Counted from the first letter of the stretch, positions 1 through 7,619 are shown. The stretch is 17,529 nt of DNA from Anaerolineae bacterium (GCA_026129385.1 JAHCIE010000032.1:1-17529); one strand, 5' to 3'. The notes: generated from the letters alone by a model not told the origin. Program-made: numbers and translations.

Positions 1-116
1 ACTTCCCCCATGTAGCCCACGCTGGGCAGCGTTGGGCGCCGTGGCGGTGGCCGTATTGAATTGGGGCAAGCATACCATACGGCCTGCTCGAATGCAAGCC
101 GCCGTCGCCTCGAACA

Positions 117-145
117 TTGGACGCCGCGCCGCGACAGGCTATAAT
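117..145 (+). promoter_or_regulatory. sigma-70-type promoter of the AspT/YidE transporter gene
   Basis: TTGGAC at 117-122 and TATAAT at 140-145 are separated by 17 bases. The -10 is followed directly by GGGA. The predicted transcript starts near 152 and runs about 60 bases before the ATG at 213. No gene is visible in bases 1-116. Confidence 0.75.
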
Positions 146-212
146 GGGAACCCTGGTGGCGTAGTAGCTCCGCCTCGTTCATGCCGTGCCATACGACGAA
201 AGCGAAGAGCCA

Positions 213-1853
213 ATGATTCAAGTCCTCATCGACAACCCGCTCCTGTTGCTGTTCCTGGTATCTGCGCTGGGCTACTTGTTGGGCCAGGTACGGTTCTTCG
301 GGACCAGTCTGGGTATCGCGGCTGTGTTGTTCGTCGGCCTGTTCTTTGGCGCGCTGGATCCCGCTCTCAAGCTGCCGGAGATCATCTACCTACTCGGCCT
401 TGTCCTCTTTGTGTACACGGTCGGCCTGAGTAGCGGGGCCGGGTTCTTCGCCTCATTGCGGCGCGACGGCTTGCGGTACAATATCTTCGGCCTCAGTATG
501 CTGCTGTTTGCGGCGGGGCTGGTTGTCGCCATCTACTATGCGCTGCGGCTCACGCCGGCTGTCTCGGCGGGTCTCTTCGCGGGCGCGCTGACCAATACGC
601 CCGCCCTGGCGAGTGTTCTGGATGGCATCCGCACGTCGTCGGCGCCCGAGGTTGTGGAGCGACTCATCAATCAGCCGGTGGTGGGCTACTCGATCGCGTA
701 TCCGGTCGGCTTTATCGGCATGATCATTGCGATCTCCGTCGCCCAGCGGACGTGGCGCGTTGACCCCGTGCGGGAGACCGAGACGTTGCGGGCCTTCGGC
801 ATGTCGGGCGACCGGCTTCTCAACCACACCATCGAGGTCACGCGACCGGAAGCGGAGGGGCGTTCGGCCCGTGACCTGCTGGCCGCAACGCAGGCAGACG
901 TGGTGATAGGGCGTGTCAAGCGTGGCGAGGAGATGACGCTGGCGAGCGGCGACACGACACTCGCGGTGGGGGACCTTGTCAGCGTCATTGGGAGCGAGGA
1001 GAGCATCGCTGCCTTCGAGGCGGCGCTGGGACAACGGTCTACCGTTGAGTTGCCCCTCGACCGCACCGAGTTCGATTATCGCCGCATCTTTGTCTCCAAC
1101 CCTGATGTGGTGGGAATCCCACTCCGCAGGCTGGATGTCCGGGCTCGCGTCGACGCCATGATCACGCGGGTGCGCCGGGGCGACATGGACCTGTTGCCCC
1201 ACGGTGACACGGTGTTGGAGCTGGGCGACCGGGTACGAGTTCTCACGCGCCGCGAGCGACTGGACGAGGTGACCCGCTTTTTCGGCGACTCCTACCGCTC
1301 TCTCAGCGAGATCGACATCCTTAGCTTCACCCTGGGGCTGGCCCTGGGCCTGCTGGTGGGGCTTATCCCAATTCCGCTGCCGGGCGGTGTGACGTTGAAG
1401 CTGGGCAACGCAGGCGGTCCTCTGGTCGTGTCTCTCATCTTGGGGGCGTTGCGCCGCACCGGCCCCATCGTCTGGATTCTGCCATATAGCGCGAATCTTA
1501 CCCTGCGTCAGGTGGGGTTGGTGATGTTTCTGGCAGGGGTGGGCACACGGTCGGGCTACGCCTTTGTGCAGACCTTGACGGGCGGCGGCGGGCTTATCCT
1601 GTTTGCCGCTGGCGCTGTCGTGACTCTGTCGATGGCCGCGCTGACTCTGGTAGTTGGCTATAAGCTGCTTAAGATTCCCACCGGCCTGCTGATGGGTATC
1701 CTGTCGGGCATTCAGACCAATCCCGGCGTACTGGCGTACGCGCAGCAGGAGGCGAAGAACGACCTGCCTGCCATCGGCTACGCGACCGTCTATCCCATGG
1801 CGACCATCGCTAAGATCATTCTGGCGCAGTTGATACTGGTGAGCCTCCGCTGA
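213..1853 (+). CDS. AspT/YidE/YbjL-type transporter with two RCK_C domains
   Basis: This is an integral membrane protein of the aspartate:alanine antiporter / YidE-YbjL family, 546 residues, close to the usual family length. The order is a hydrophobic block of about five helices (residues 1-180), a cytoplasmic region with two TrkA_C/RCK_C-like repeats (about 205-272 and 288-358, each with a 'GD..L..GD.V.V' pattern), then a second hydrophobic block (about 368-546). The duplicated family signature is visible as GALTNTPAL (124-132) in the first half and QTNPGVLAY (501-509) in the second. The ATG at 213 is preferred over an in-frame GTG at 186 because the hydrophobic segment follows it at once and a purine-rich stretch lies just upstream; the Shine-Dalgarno is weak. 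The substrate cannot be read from sequence: AspT exchanges aspartate and alanine, and most homologues are uncharacterised. The gene is convergent with the esterase, 12 bases apart, with no clear terminator between them. Confidence 0.9.
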   Translation: MIQVLIDNPLLLLFLVSALGYLLGQVRFFGTSLGIAAVLFVGLFFGALDPALKLPEIIYLLGLVLFVYTVGLSSGAGFFASLRRDGLRYNIFGLSMLLFAAGLVVAIYYALRLTPAVSAGLFAGALTNTPALASVLDGIRTSSAPEVVERLINQPVVGYSIAYPVGFIGMIIAISVAQRTWRVDPVRETETLRAFGMSGDRLLNHTIEVTRPEAEGRSARDLLAATQADVVIGRVKRGEEMTLASGDTTLAVGDLVSVIGSEESIAAFEAALGQRSTVELPLDRTEFDYRRIFVSNPDVVGIPLRRLDVRARVDAMITRVRRGDMDLLPHGDTVLELGDRVRVLTRRERLDEVTRFFGDSYRSLSEIDILSFTLGLALGLLVGLIPIPLPGGVTLKLGNAGGPLVVSLILGALRRTGPIVWILPYSANLTLRQVGLVMFLAGVGTRSGYAFVQTLTGGGGLILFAAGAVVTLSMAALTLVVGYKLLKIPTGLLMGILSGIQTNPGVLAYAQQEAKNDLPAIGYATVYPMATIAKIILAQLILVSLR

Positions 1854-1865
1854 TGGACCTCGTTA

Positions 1866-2891
1866 TCAGGCCGGGAATAGCCAGGCCAGACCGCTGGTGA
1901 GGTCGGCGGCCCAGGCGGGGTAGTTATGCCCCGCGCTGAACTCGTGATAGGCCGAGTCGTAGCCCCGTTCGACCAGCACCGCCCTTAGCCGCCGATTGAT
2001 GCCTAGCAGCCACTCATAGCGCCCCACACTTTGATAGATGCGCGGCCGGGCTGGATCGCCCCAGCGGGCCAGGTCGAACACGATGCTCTCATCGCGCCAG
2101 CCGTAGGCTCCCGACTGGGCCAGAACGTGGCCGAACAGGTCGGGTCGGCGCAGCCCGGTGAACAGCGCCATCAGCCCGCCCATGCTCGTGCCCATGACGC
2201 CGTGGGCGCCGGGCGTGTCGAGGAGGGGCGCTTGCGCCTGCGCCCAGGGAAGGGCGTCGCTGACGACAGTCATCAGGGTTGCCTCGCTGCATGCGTATTC
2301 GGCCACGCGGGCGGGCGGGTAGTTGTTCAGCAGCAGGGCGGCCAGGGGGCGGATGCGTCGCTGGGCCAGCAGATTGTCAAGGATGATGGGCAGTTGGGCA
2401 CGGCTGAGGTAGTCGTTGCCATCGTAGACGACCAGGAGCGGGTATGGCCCCGGCGCGGGGGGACGATAAAGGCGCGCGATGCGTTGCCCTTCGGGCAGAG
2501 CGCGGGTCGTCAGGGTGGTCTCCAACATCAGGCCGGTGCGAACGCCGGGTACGGCGTGCCACAGGGGGCGGGGCGCGTCGGGAAGGGCGACGTAGTGGTT
2601 GGCGTAATCTTCGAGGCCGGTGGCCGTCAGGCGTGGGTTGAAGGGGTCGGGGATGCGGCGCTCGCCGTCGAAGAACGCGTACTCCAGGTAGGTGTCGGAT
2701 GATAAGGTGGCCTGATAAGTCCATACTCCGGGCCCCGCCGCCTGCATCGTCCAGGCGGGCAGCATGGGGGACCAGCCGGTCACATCGCTGCGCAGAGTGG
2801 GCGCGCTCGGCCCTATCCAGACGAAGGTCGCTGTGTCGCCGTCGATAAGGGGCGTGCCCTCGGCGCGGGCGCGTGCAAGCCAGTCGGTCAT
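1866..2891 (-). CDS. alpha/beta-hydrolase esterase, Fes/esterase D-like, with N-terminal beta-sandwich domain
   Basis: The 341-residue protein has an N-terminal domain (about 1-105) resembling the CBM48/E-set-like domain in front of enterochelin esterases, and a C-terminal PF00756-type esterase domain (about 115-341). The nucleophile elbow GTSMGG places Ser236; His322 lies in GHNYPAW; the acid is probably in SVGRYEW (Glu293). These are the family's typical sites. There is no signal peptide, so it probably acts in the cytosol, possibly on a ferric siderophore or another ester; no siderophore genes flank it. The ATG at 2891 is chosen because AGGAGA sits just upstream; a longer in-frame opening to 2975 lacks such a site and would run through the candidate promoter. 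The gene diverges from the acidic-protein gene. Confidence 0.85.
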   Translation of the reverse strand: MTDWLARARAEGTPLIDGDTATFVWIGPSAPTLRSDVTGWSPMLPAWTMQAAGPGVWTYQATLSSDTYLEYAFFDGERRIPDPFNPRLTATGLEDYANHYVALPDAPRPLWHAVPGVRTGLMLETTLTTRALPEGQRIARLYRPPAPGPYPLLVVYDGNDYLSRAQLPIILDNLLAQRRIRPLAALLLNNYPPARVAEYACSEATLMTVVSDALPWAQAQAPLLDTPGAHGVMGTSMGGLMALFTGLRRPDLFGHVLAQSGAYGWRDESIVFDLARWGDPARPRIYQSVGRYEWLLGINRRLRAVLVERGYDSAYHEFSAGHNYPAWAADLTSGLAWLFPA

Positions 2892-2918
2892 CGTGTCTCC
2901 TGAAAGGTCGATGGGGCG

Positions 2919-2957
2919 GGTTGCGATGGAGCGAAGCAACCACTGTACCGAAGTATA
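2919..2957 (-). promoter_or_regulatory. possible promoter and inverted repeat upstream of the esterase gene
   Basis: On the minus strand a TATACT (2957-2952) could serve as a -10, but no good -35 lies at the normal distance. Just downstream is an inverted repeat, GGTTGC and GCAACC with an 11-base spacer (2919-2924 and 2936-2941), in the expected early transcript. It could be an operator or a leader hairpin. Weak call. Confidence 0.3.
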
Positions 2958-3052
2958 ACGGCGGAGGTTGCCCAAGACGAATAGACCCGCTCGACCCTCG
3001 GCGCGGTGGTGTCGAAAGCCCGCTAAATTGATGCAATTCGCGGGGTTGCCCC

Positions 3053-3108
3053 TTTACAAACGTCTCCTGGTCTCGGTATAATGGGGATGGGCTTGCCCCC
3101 ATTCCCAT
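3053..3108 (+). promoter_or_regulatory. promoter of the acidic-protein gene, overlapped by a palindrome
   Basis: TTTACA (3053-3058) and TATAAT (3077-3082) are 18 bases apart. An 11-base inverted repeat with one G-T mismatch (3081-3091 and 3098-3108, loop 3092-3097) starts in the last bases of the -10 and covers the expected transcription start near 3089. This position fits a repressor operator better than a leader hairpin, since only part of the left arm would be transcribed. Confidence 0.65.
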
Positions 3109-3124
3109 GACAGAGGAGATGGCC

Positions 3125-3490
3125 ATGTCCGAAGGCAAACGGGAATCCGGACCCTACGACATCCTGGCAGAGATTCTGCGTGCTGCCCGGGCCACCGCCG
3201 ATGACCCCACTCGCCTTCATGCCCCTGAGGAGGGCGTTGATGCGTGGCAGCTGCCGAGCGAGAGCGTCGAGGGTGAGTCGGCTAAGTGGACGGACGTCGA
3301 TGAGGAGGGGTGGGAGGACGACGAGGAAGAATGGGACGACGGCGACGAGTGGGATGACGATGATAAGTGGGACGATGAGGAAGAGGAAGACGAGGAGGAT
3401 GATGATTGGGAGGAGGAGGACGAGGAGTGGGGTGAGGAGGATGAGTATTTCGACGACGAGGAAGACGGGGAAGACGAGGAAGAGGAATAG
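3125..3490 (+). CDS. small, extremely acidic, tryptophan-periodic protein of unknown function
   Basis: I do not recognise a family. The 121-residue protein has an ordinary N-terminal part (1-58) with a short amphipathic-looking stretch (YDILAEILRAAR, 11-22), then a tail (59-121) in which I count 50 Asp/Glu out of 63 residues. Tryptophans recur through it at 55, 63, 70, 76, 82, 95 and 102, with Tyr108 next, so the spacing is 6-8 residues or about twice that. There is no signal peptide or membrane helix. The ATG at 3125 is chosen because GAGGAG (3113-3118) precedes it; an in-frame ATG at 3107 has no such site. The gene stands alone between its own promoter and a hairpin, which argues that it is expressed. 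Possible roles are binding of cations or basic proteins, or nucleic-acid mimicry; all are speculation. The reading-frame call is firmer than any function. Confidence 0.75.
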   Translation: MSEGKRESGPYDILAEILRAARATADDPTRLHAPEEGVDAWQLPSESVEGESAKWTDVDEEGWEDDEEEWDDGDEWDDDDKWDDEEEEDEEDDDWEEEDEEWGEEDEYFDDEEDGEDEEEE

Positions 3491-3529
3491 CCGAGCCGCT
3501 GGCTAAATCAACGCCACTGAGCGATGGAA

Positions 3530-3561
3530 CGCGCCCGTGTAGCCTAACCTACGCGGGCGCG
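3530..3561. terminator. hairpin between convergent genes, likely bidirectional terminator
   Basis: CGCGCCCGTGTAG (3530-3542) pairs with CTACGCGGGCGCG (3549-3561) over 13 positions with one G-U, around a six-base loop. It lies between the stop of the acidic-protein gene (3490) and that of the threonine dehydratase gene (3592). Neither side has a clear T run. Confidence 0.6.
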
Positions 3562-3591
3562 CTGGCGTGTGGCCGTGGTGCGAGGCGAGGC

Positions 3592-4566
3592 TCACCCCAG
3601 AAGCTGGGATAGCCGCGCTACATCGATGTTACCGCCGCTGATGATGGCGACGACCGGGCGGTCGGCGACGGGGCGCGCTACCCCGGTTAGCAGAGCCGCC
3701 AGCGCGGCGGCCCCGCCCGGCTCGGCCAGAATCTTGACTCGCTCCAACAACAAGACCATCGCTGCCTTGATATCTTCGTCGGTGACCACTACGAGGTCGT
3801 CGACGTAGCGCTCCACGAGCCGATAGTTTAGCTCACCCGCGAAGGGCGCAGCCAGGCCATCGGCGATGGTCTTGACGCCCGGCAGCCGCACCGCATGGCC
3901 GGCGCGACGGCTCTCCCACATGGCGGGCGCGCCGACTGGCTCCACGCCGATCACACGCACATCGGGACGCGACGCCTTGACGGCCAGGGCGACGCCGCTG
4001 ATCAGGCCACCGCCACCCACCGCTACGACGACCGTTCCCACCGCCGGTAGGTCTTCCACGATCTCTAGCCCTGTCGTACCGTGGCCCGCCACAATGGCGG
4101 GGTCGTCAAAGGGGGGGACGAAGGTGTAGCCGTGTTCTTCGGCAAGGGCCTGGGCGCGGCTGATGACCGTCATGGTCGTCGGCTCCAGGACGATTCGCGC
4201 TCCGTAACCGCGTGTGGCAGCCAGCTTGGCGGCCGGCGCGGTCTCCGGCATGACGACGGTGCAGGCGACGCCCTCAGCCGCTGCCGCCCACGCCAGCGCC
4301 TGGGCGTGATTGCCGGCCGACGCCGTGATGAGGCCGCGCCTACGCTCGTCGGGGGTGAGGCGGGCGATCTTGGTGAGGGCGCCGCGCGGCTTGAAGGAGC
4401 CGGTCTTCTGCCAGTTTTCCAACTTCAGATGCAGGGGCGCGCCGACGAGGCCGGTCAGCGTCGCGCTACCGATGATGGGCGTACGATGCAGCTTACCGGC
4501 AAGGATGGTCTGGGCGGCCAGTACATCGGACAGGGTGACATCGGCTGGGGGCGAGGTGGGGGTCAC
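3592..4566 (-). CDS. threonine/serine dehydratase (PLP fold type II, no ACT domain)
   Basis: This cytosolic PLP enzyme would deaminate threonine to 2-oxobutanoate and/or serine to pyruvate. Visible signatures are the Schiff-base lysine in SFKPRGA (Lys59), the SAGNHAQ substrate loop, the glycine-rich phosphate loop VGGGGLISG, and SGGN near the C-terminus. At 324 residues it has only the catalytic domain; the C-terminal ACT-like domains of biosynthetic IlvA are absent, so a catabolic TdcB-like or serine/threonine ammonia-lyase role is likelier, without isoleucine feedback control. Serine racemase is a possible alternative within the same fold. It starts with GTG at 4566, overlapping the stop of the TRIC gene by four bases (GTGA), with AAAGGA upstream, so translation is probably coupled. 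It is the last gene of a three-gene operon. Confidence 0.9.
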   Translation of the reverse strand: MTPTSPPADVTLSDVLAAQTILAGKLHRTPIIGSATLTGLVGAPLHLKLENWQKTGSFKPRGALTKIARLTPDERRRGLITASAGNHAQALAWAAAAEGVACTVVMPETAPAAKLAATRGYGARIVLEPTTMTVISRAQALAEEHGYTFVPPFDDPAIVAGHGTTGLEIVEDLPAVGTVVVAVGGGGLISGVALAVKASRPDVRVIGVEPVGAPAMWESRRAGHAVRLPGVKTIADGLAAPFAGELNYRLVERYVDDLVVVTDEDIKAAMVLLLERVKILAEPGGAAALAALLTGVARPVADRPVVAIISGGNIDVARLSQLLG

Positions 4567-5267
4567 GAGTCGTCCTTTCGGCGCGGGAAGATGCGGCGAG
4601 GTAGATATTTATCGGGGATCGCCGGGTAATCCACATCTTGCATGGCGACAGTGTGCCAGTTGTAGCGAATCGTGAGCACGCGCGTGAGAAAGTAGGCGCC
4701 GACGGTCAACCACGCGGCGAGGGCGTCGGACGCGCCCAGAACTTGCAGCAGCAGAATGTACAGGCCCGAGGCCAGGACGGCGACGAGGGCGTTGAACTGG
4801 CCGGGGCGGAAGACTTCGGGGGTATCACCAACCAACATATCACGGAGGATGCCGCCGCCGATGCCGTTGAGTGCCCCGATGAGCATCGCGCCCGGCACGG
4901 TGGTGCCGGCTGCCAGGGCCAGGCCCGTACCCAGGACGGTGAAGGCAGGCGTCCCGATGGCGTCGATGATGCCGACACCCTGGTCCAGGAAGCGCCAACG
5001 ATGAATCAAGTGGCTGAAGGGGATCACGCCCAGGGAGACAATGAGGATGGCCGGCAGGTAGGCGGGGTTGGTGACCACCGGCGGTGTACGCTGCAAGAAC
5101 AGGCCATCGCGGATAATGCTGCCGCCCGTTGAGGCTACAACAGCGATGGCAAACACGCCGACCAGGTCAAAGCCGCGCCGGGTCGCGACGATGGCCCCGC
5201 TCAACGCCCACAGGAGCACGGCTATAACATCCAGGAATATTGGAACAGAGAAAGGTGTGATGTACAT
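4563..5267 (-). CDS. TRIC/YadS (UPF0126) family membrane protein
   Basis: The 234-residue protein belongs to the family with two inverted three-helix repeats, related to trimeric intracellular cation channels and also annotated as glycine transporters. Each repeat carries the glycine-rich signature followed by Arg-Asp: TGGSIIRD in the first half and GGGILRD in the second. About six to seven hydrophobic segments cover residues 5-200, and the tail is basic and soluble. The ATG at 5267 immediately precedes the first helix, with GAGG about ten bases upstream. It begins 30 bases after the uracil-DNA glycosylase-like gene and overlaps the dehydratase start, so the three form one transcription unit. 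Pairing with a threonine/serine dehydratase would suit an amino-acid transport role, but that is inference. Confidence 0.85.
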   Translation of the reverse strand: MYITPFSVPIFLDVIAVLLWALSGAIVATRRGFDLVGVFAIAVVASTGGSIIRDGLFLQRTPPVVTNPAYLPAILIVSLGVIPFSHLIHRWRFLDQGVGIIDAIGTPAFTVLGTGLALAAGTTVPGAMLIGALNGIGGGILRDMLVGDTPEVFRPGQFNALVAVLASGLYILLLQVLGASDALAAWLTVGAYFLTRVLTIRYNWHTVAMQDVDYPAIPDKYLPRRIFPRRKDDS

Positions 5268-5297
5268 AGAGCCTACCTCGCGCTAGGGAAAGGTACA

Positions 5298-6017
5298 CTA
5301 CAGGCCAAGCTGTCCACGTGTCTCGCGGATGCGCTCCATCGCCGCCGCCAGCCGCGCCTGCTGATCCGGGGCGTTGAGCCAGCGGCTCACGCCGGAGGGA
5401 TGGGGCAGCGGGATGACGACGCGCTCGCGCTGTGCGATCGCAAGCGTCAGGGTCTGCCCAACCACATCGTCGAGGCGGGCGCGGATACCCAGCCGAGCGA
5501 GGGCCAGTGTACCTACAGTGAGAATGAGGTCGGGGTCGACAAGCGCCAATTCGCGATCGAGATAGGGGGCGCACAGGCGCACCTCGGCGGCGGTGGGGCG
5601 GCGGTCGCCCTCGCCGCTACGGGCGCGCCCCGGGTAGCACTTGGTGACGGGCGTCAGGTAGGCCAGGGCACGAAACTCCTCTTCAGGCCAGCCGACGCTC
5701 GCCAGCCAGTCCCAAAGGCGCGGGCGCGGCCGGCCGTCGCGCCAGGCGAAGGGCCGGTCCTCGCGGGCCGCCGCCTCGGAGGGGGCCTGGCCGATGACCA
5801 TTACCCGCGCCCCCAGCCGTCCCGTGACGACCGGCGCGCCGACGAAATAGCCCGCCTCGGCGCATAGGCGACAGGCGCGAATCTGCGCCTGCACGACGTC
5901 CAGCGCGGCCTGACGCTCGGCCTCCGATACGGGGCGCGCGGTTGCATTTGGTGTCTCAGCCTCAGCTGAGTACAATGCCTCAGCGCCCTCAGCTATCCCT
6001 GGCGTCAGCATCTCCAA
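5298..6017 (-). CDS. uracil-DNA glycosylase superfamily protein (family 4-like, iron-sulfur)
   Basis: The protein (239 residues from the TTG at 6017, 237 from the ATG at 6011) belongs to the UDG superfamily (COG1573-like), which removes uracil from DNA. Four cysteines (49, 52, 127, 149 in the longer numbering) occur as C-x2-C...C-x21-C, resembling the 4Fe-4S cluster ligands of family 4/5 enzymes. Motif 1 reads GQAPSE (76-81) and motif 2 HPSGVSRW (206-213). The usual acidic residue of GEAPG is Gln here, so the exact subfamily and catalytic residue are uncertain. The start is also uncertain: the first 35 residues are low in conservation signals and encode three near-repeats of GCTGAGG, and the divergent protease gene begins only 30 bases away. 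It is the first gene of the operon with the TRIC and dehydratase genes. Confidence 0.8.
   Translation of the reverse strand: MEMLTPGIAEGAEALYSAEAETPNATARPVSEAERQAALDVVQAQIRACRLCAEAGYFVGAPVVTGRLGARVMVIGQAPSEAAAREDRPFAWRDGRPRPRLWDWLASVGWPEEEFRALAYLTPVTKCYPGRARSGEGDRRPTAAEVRLCAPYLDRELALVDPDLILTVGTLALARLGIRARLDDVVGQTLTLAIAQRERVVIPLPHPSGVSRWLNAPDQQARLAAAMERIRETRGQLGL
5948..5976 (+). promoter_or_regulatory. possible promoter of the site-2 protease gene
   Basis: TTGGTG (5948-5953) and TACAAT (5971-5976) are 17 bases apart. They lie inside the 5' end of the divergent glycosylase-like gene and would give a leader of about 60 bases before the ATG at 6042. Moderate match only. Confidence 0.4.
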
Positions 6018-6041
6018 TCCCTAATCTCCCATCTCGCCCTT

Positions 6042-7148
6042 ATGCGCCACCCCGAAGCCGATACGCTTGCCCTCGAGCTGCGCAGCCACATGGTCGACGT
6101 GTTCGAGCCGCGCGACATTCGACGCGGTCCCGATGGCCGCGCCTGGCGCTTCTATGGCCGGTTGACAGCGCCGGCCGCCGAGGCGCTCACGGCTCTCCAG
6201 CCGCCTTTCGCCCGCCTGGGCTACGCACCCTTTCTGGCCGATGACGGGGCCGACGACCTGGTGATCGCCGTACCCGCTGCCGAAGTGATCCCCGCGCCGC
6301 TACGCTGGGGACTGCATCTCGCTCTGCTGTTGCTGACGGCGGCCACCCTGATCATCACCGGCGCGTTGCTCCAGGCGGCGCGGTCTGGGCCGCTGGCCTT
6401 CAGCCTGGGCGGCATCCTGGACGCGCTGGCCGCCCACGGCGGGGCGGGCATCGCGTTCGCGGCGGCCTTGCTGCTCATCCTGGGGGCGCATGAGATGGGC
6501 CACTACGTCGCGGCCCGCCGCCACGGTTTGCTCATCAGCCTGCCCTACTTCCTGCCCGCGCCGCCGCCGCCGCTGGGGCTGGGCACTCTGGGCGCGTTCA
6601 TCTCCATGCGCTCGCCGGTCCCCGGACGCGCGAGCTTGTTCGATGTAGCTCTGGCCGGACCACTGGCGGGGCTGGCCGTCGCCGTGCCCATCCTCGTCGT
6701 TGGCCTGCTCAGCGCGCCCCTGGCCGCGCTGCCCGTTGCCGTCCAGCCGCCCCTTGTGGCGGGTGCGCTGGCGCGGCTGCTGCGCGGGCCACTCGCCGAC
6801 GGTGTGCAGGTCGACTGGTTTACGCCGCTCCTGTTCGCCGCCTGGCTGGGGCTGCTCGTGACGGCCATCAACCTGCTGCCCATCGGCCAGCTCGATGGCG
6901 GCCATCTGGCCTATGCGGCGCTGGGGCCGAAGGCTGTATGGCTGGCGCGGGCCACCTGGGTCGGGCTGGTACTCCTCATCCCCTTTGCGCCGACGTGGGC
7001 CGTCTACGCCGTGCTGACGCTGCTCATCGGGCTGCGCCACCCTCCGCCGCAGGACGACATTACGCCCCTCGACCCTCGGCGGCGGGCCTGGGCATTAGTG
7101 GCGGTGGTGCTCCTGCTGCTGACTTTCTCGCCGCGCCCACTGCCCTAG
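6042..7148 (+). CDS. site-2 protease family (M50) zinc metalloprotease
   Basis: This polytopic intramembrane protease has the zinc motif HEMGH (His150, Glu151, His154) inside a helix and the third ligand in LLPIGQLDGG (Asp285), the two hallmarks of M50. Between them is LGTLGAFISMRSP, typical of the EGY1/SREBP-type S2P group. There is a soluble N-terminal domain of about 85 residues, roughly seven to eight hydrophobic segments, and a last helix at about 348-362. No PDZ domain is visible, unlike RseP. Family members cleave membrane-anchored regulators or signal-peptide remnants; the substrate here is unknown and no anti-sigma factor lies nearby. The ATG at 6042 has no Shine-Dalgarno; a second in-frame ATG at 6090 is no better, so the start is provisional. 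Convergent with the thioesterase gene. Confidence 0.88.
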   Translation: MRHPEADTLALELRSHMVDVFEPRDIRRGPDGRAWRFYGRLTAPAAEALTALQPPFARLGYAPFLADDGADDLVIAVPAAEVIPAPLRWGLHLALLLLTAATLIITGALLQAARSGPLAFSLGGILDALAAHGGAGIAFAAALLLILGAHEMGHYVAARRHGLLISLPYFLPAPPPPLGLGTLGAFISMRSPVPGRASLFDVALAGPLAGLAVAVPILVVGLLSAPLAALPVAVQPPLVAGALARLLRGPLADGVQVDWFTPLLFAAWLGLLVTAINLLPIGQLDGGHLAYAALGPKAVWLARATWVGLVLLIPFAPTWAVYAVLTLLIGLRHPPPQDDITPLDPRRRAWALVAVVLLLLTFSPRPLP

Positions 7149-7157
7149 CCACGGCCC

Positions 7158-7619
7158 CTACGGGACTGGCTCGTCCACCCACCAGTGCTTGGCTTCCTCT
7201 TCCCACGCGGCCTTGACATCGGGAGGGGCCTCGACGAAGGTTCCCGTCGCCTCGACGGCGACTGTGCCGTCGGCGAGGGTGATCTCGCCCCGTGCCGTCG
7301 CTAGCCGCCGCTTGCGGTCTAGAATCTCGCCCCGCGCCCGAAGCGGCTGATCCAGCGGCACGGGCTGGCGGTAGCGAATCTCCATCTTGGCCGTTACGAC
7401 CCACAGGTCGTGGGCGATGGCGGTGCGGCCGATGACCTCGTCCAGGATGGCGTAGGCGATACCGCCGTGCATGATGCCGGGGTAGCCCTGGTGAACCTCG
7501 GTCGGCGTGAACGAGGTCCAGACGTACTCGCCGTCATAATCGAAATGCAGGTGCAGGCCAATGGGATTGTCGCGCCCGCAGCAGAAGCACATGCGGGAGT
7601 TGGGTTGTCGCTGCATCAT
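7158..7619 (-). CDS. PaaI/THEM4-type hotdog thioesterase
   Basis: A 153-residue single hotdog domain, the usual length for PaaI-like acyl-CoA thioesterases. The motif MHGGIAYAILDEV (from residue 50) contains the HGG turn and the acidic Asp60/Glu61 at the start of the hot-dog helix. The N-terminal part reads CFCCGRDNPIGL, a cysteine-containing segment common in THEM4-like homologues. The predicted reaction is hydrolysis of an acyl- or aryl-CoA; the substrate is unknown. The ATG at 7619 has GGAG a few bases upstream. It starts 17 bases after the nitroreductase-like gene and is probably co-transcribed with it. Confidence 0.88.
   Translation of the reverse strand: MMQRQPNSRMCFCCGRDNPIGLHLHFDYDGEYVWTSFTPTEVHQGYPGIMHGGIAYAILDEVIGRTAIAHDLWVVTAKMEIRYRQPVPLDQPLRARGEILDRKRRLATARGEITLADGTVAVEATGTFVEAPPDVKAAWEEEAKHWWVDEPVP

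Noticed and set aside
15..27. Small hairpin GCCCA-CGC-TGGGC near the left edge
   Set aside because: Only five pairs and no T run; such motifs are common by chance in GC-rich DNA.
32..433. 133-codon frame at the left end
   Set aside because: Crosses the promoter and the start of the transporter gene and has no recognisable domain.
453..1202. 249-codon minus-strand frame inside the AspT-type gene
   Set aside because: Arg/His/Gln-rich antisense shadow of a clearly coding gene; no domain and no start signal.
1850..1869. CTGAT/ATCAG repeat between the convergent transporter and esterase genes
   Set aside because: Too short and AT-rich to serve as a terminator; no T run follows.
2377..3138. 253-codon minus-strand frame over the esterase 5' end
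   Set aside because: Mostly Arg/Pro-rich alternative frame of the esterase, and it runs through the acidic-gene promoter region.
3180..3506. 108-codon Arg/Met/Thr-rich frame overlapping the acidic-protein gene
   Set aside because: A +1 shadow of the GAN-repeat region. The acidic frame has the Shine-Dalgarno and a regular residue pattern.
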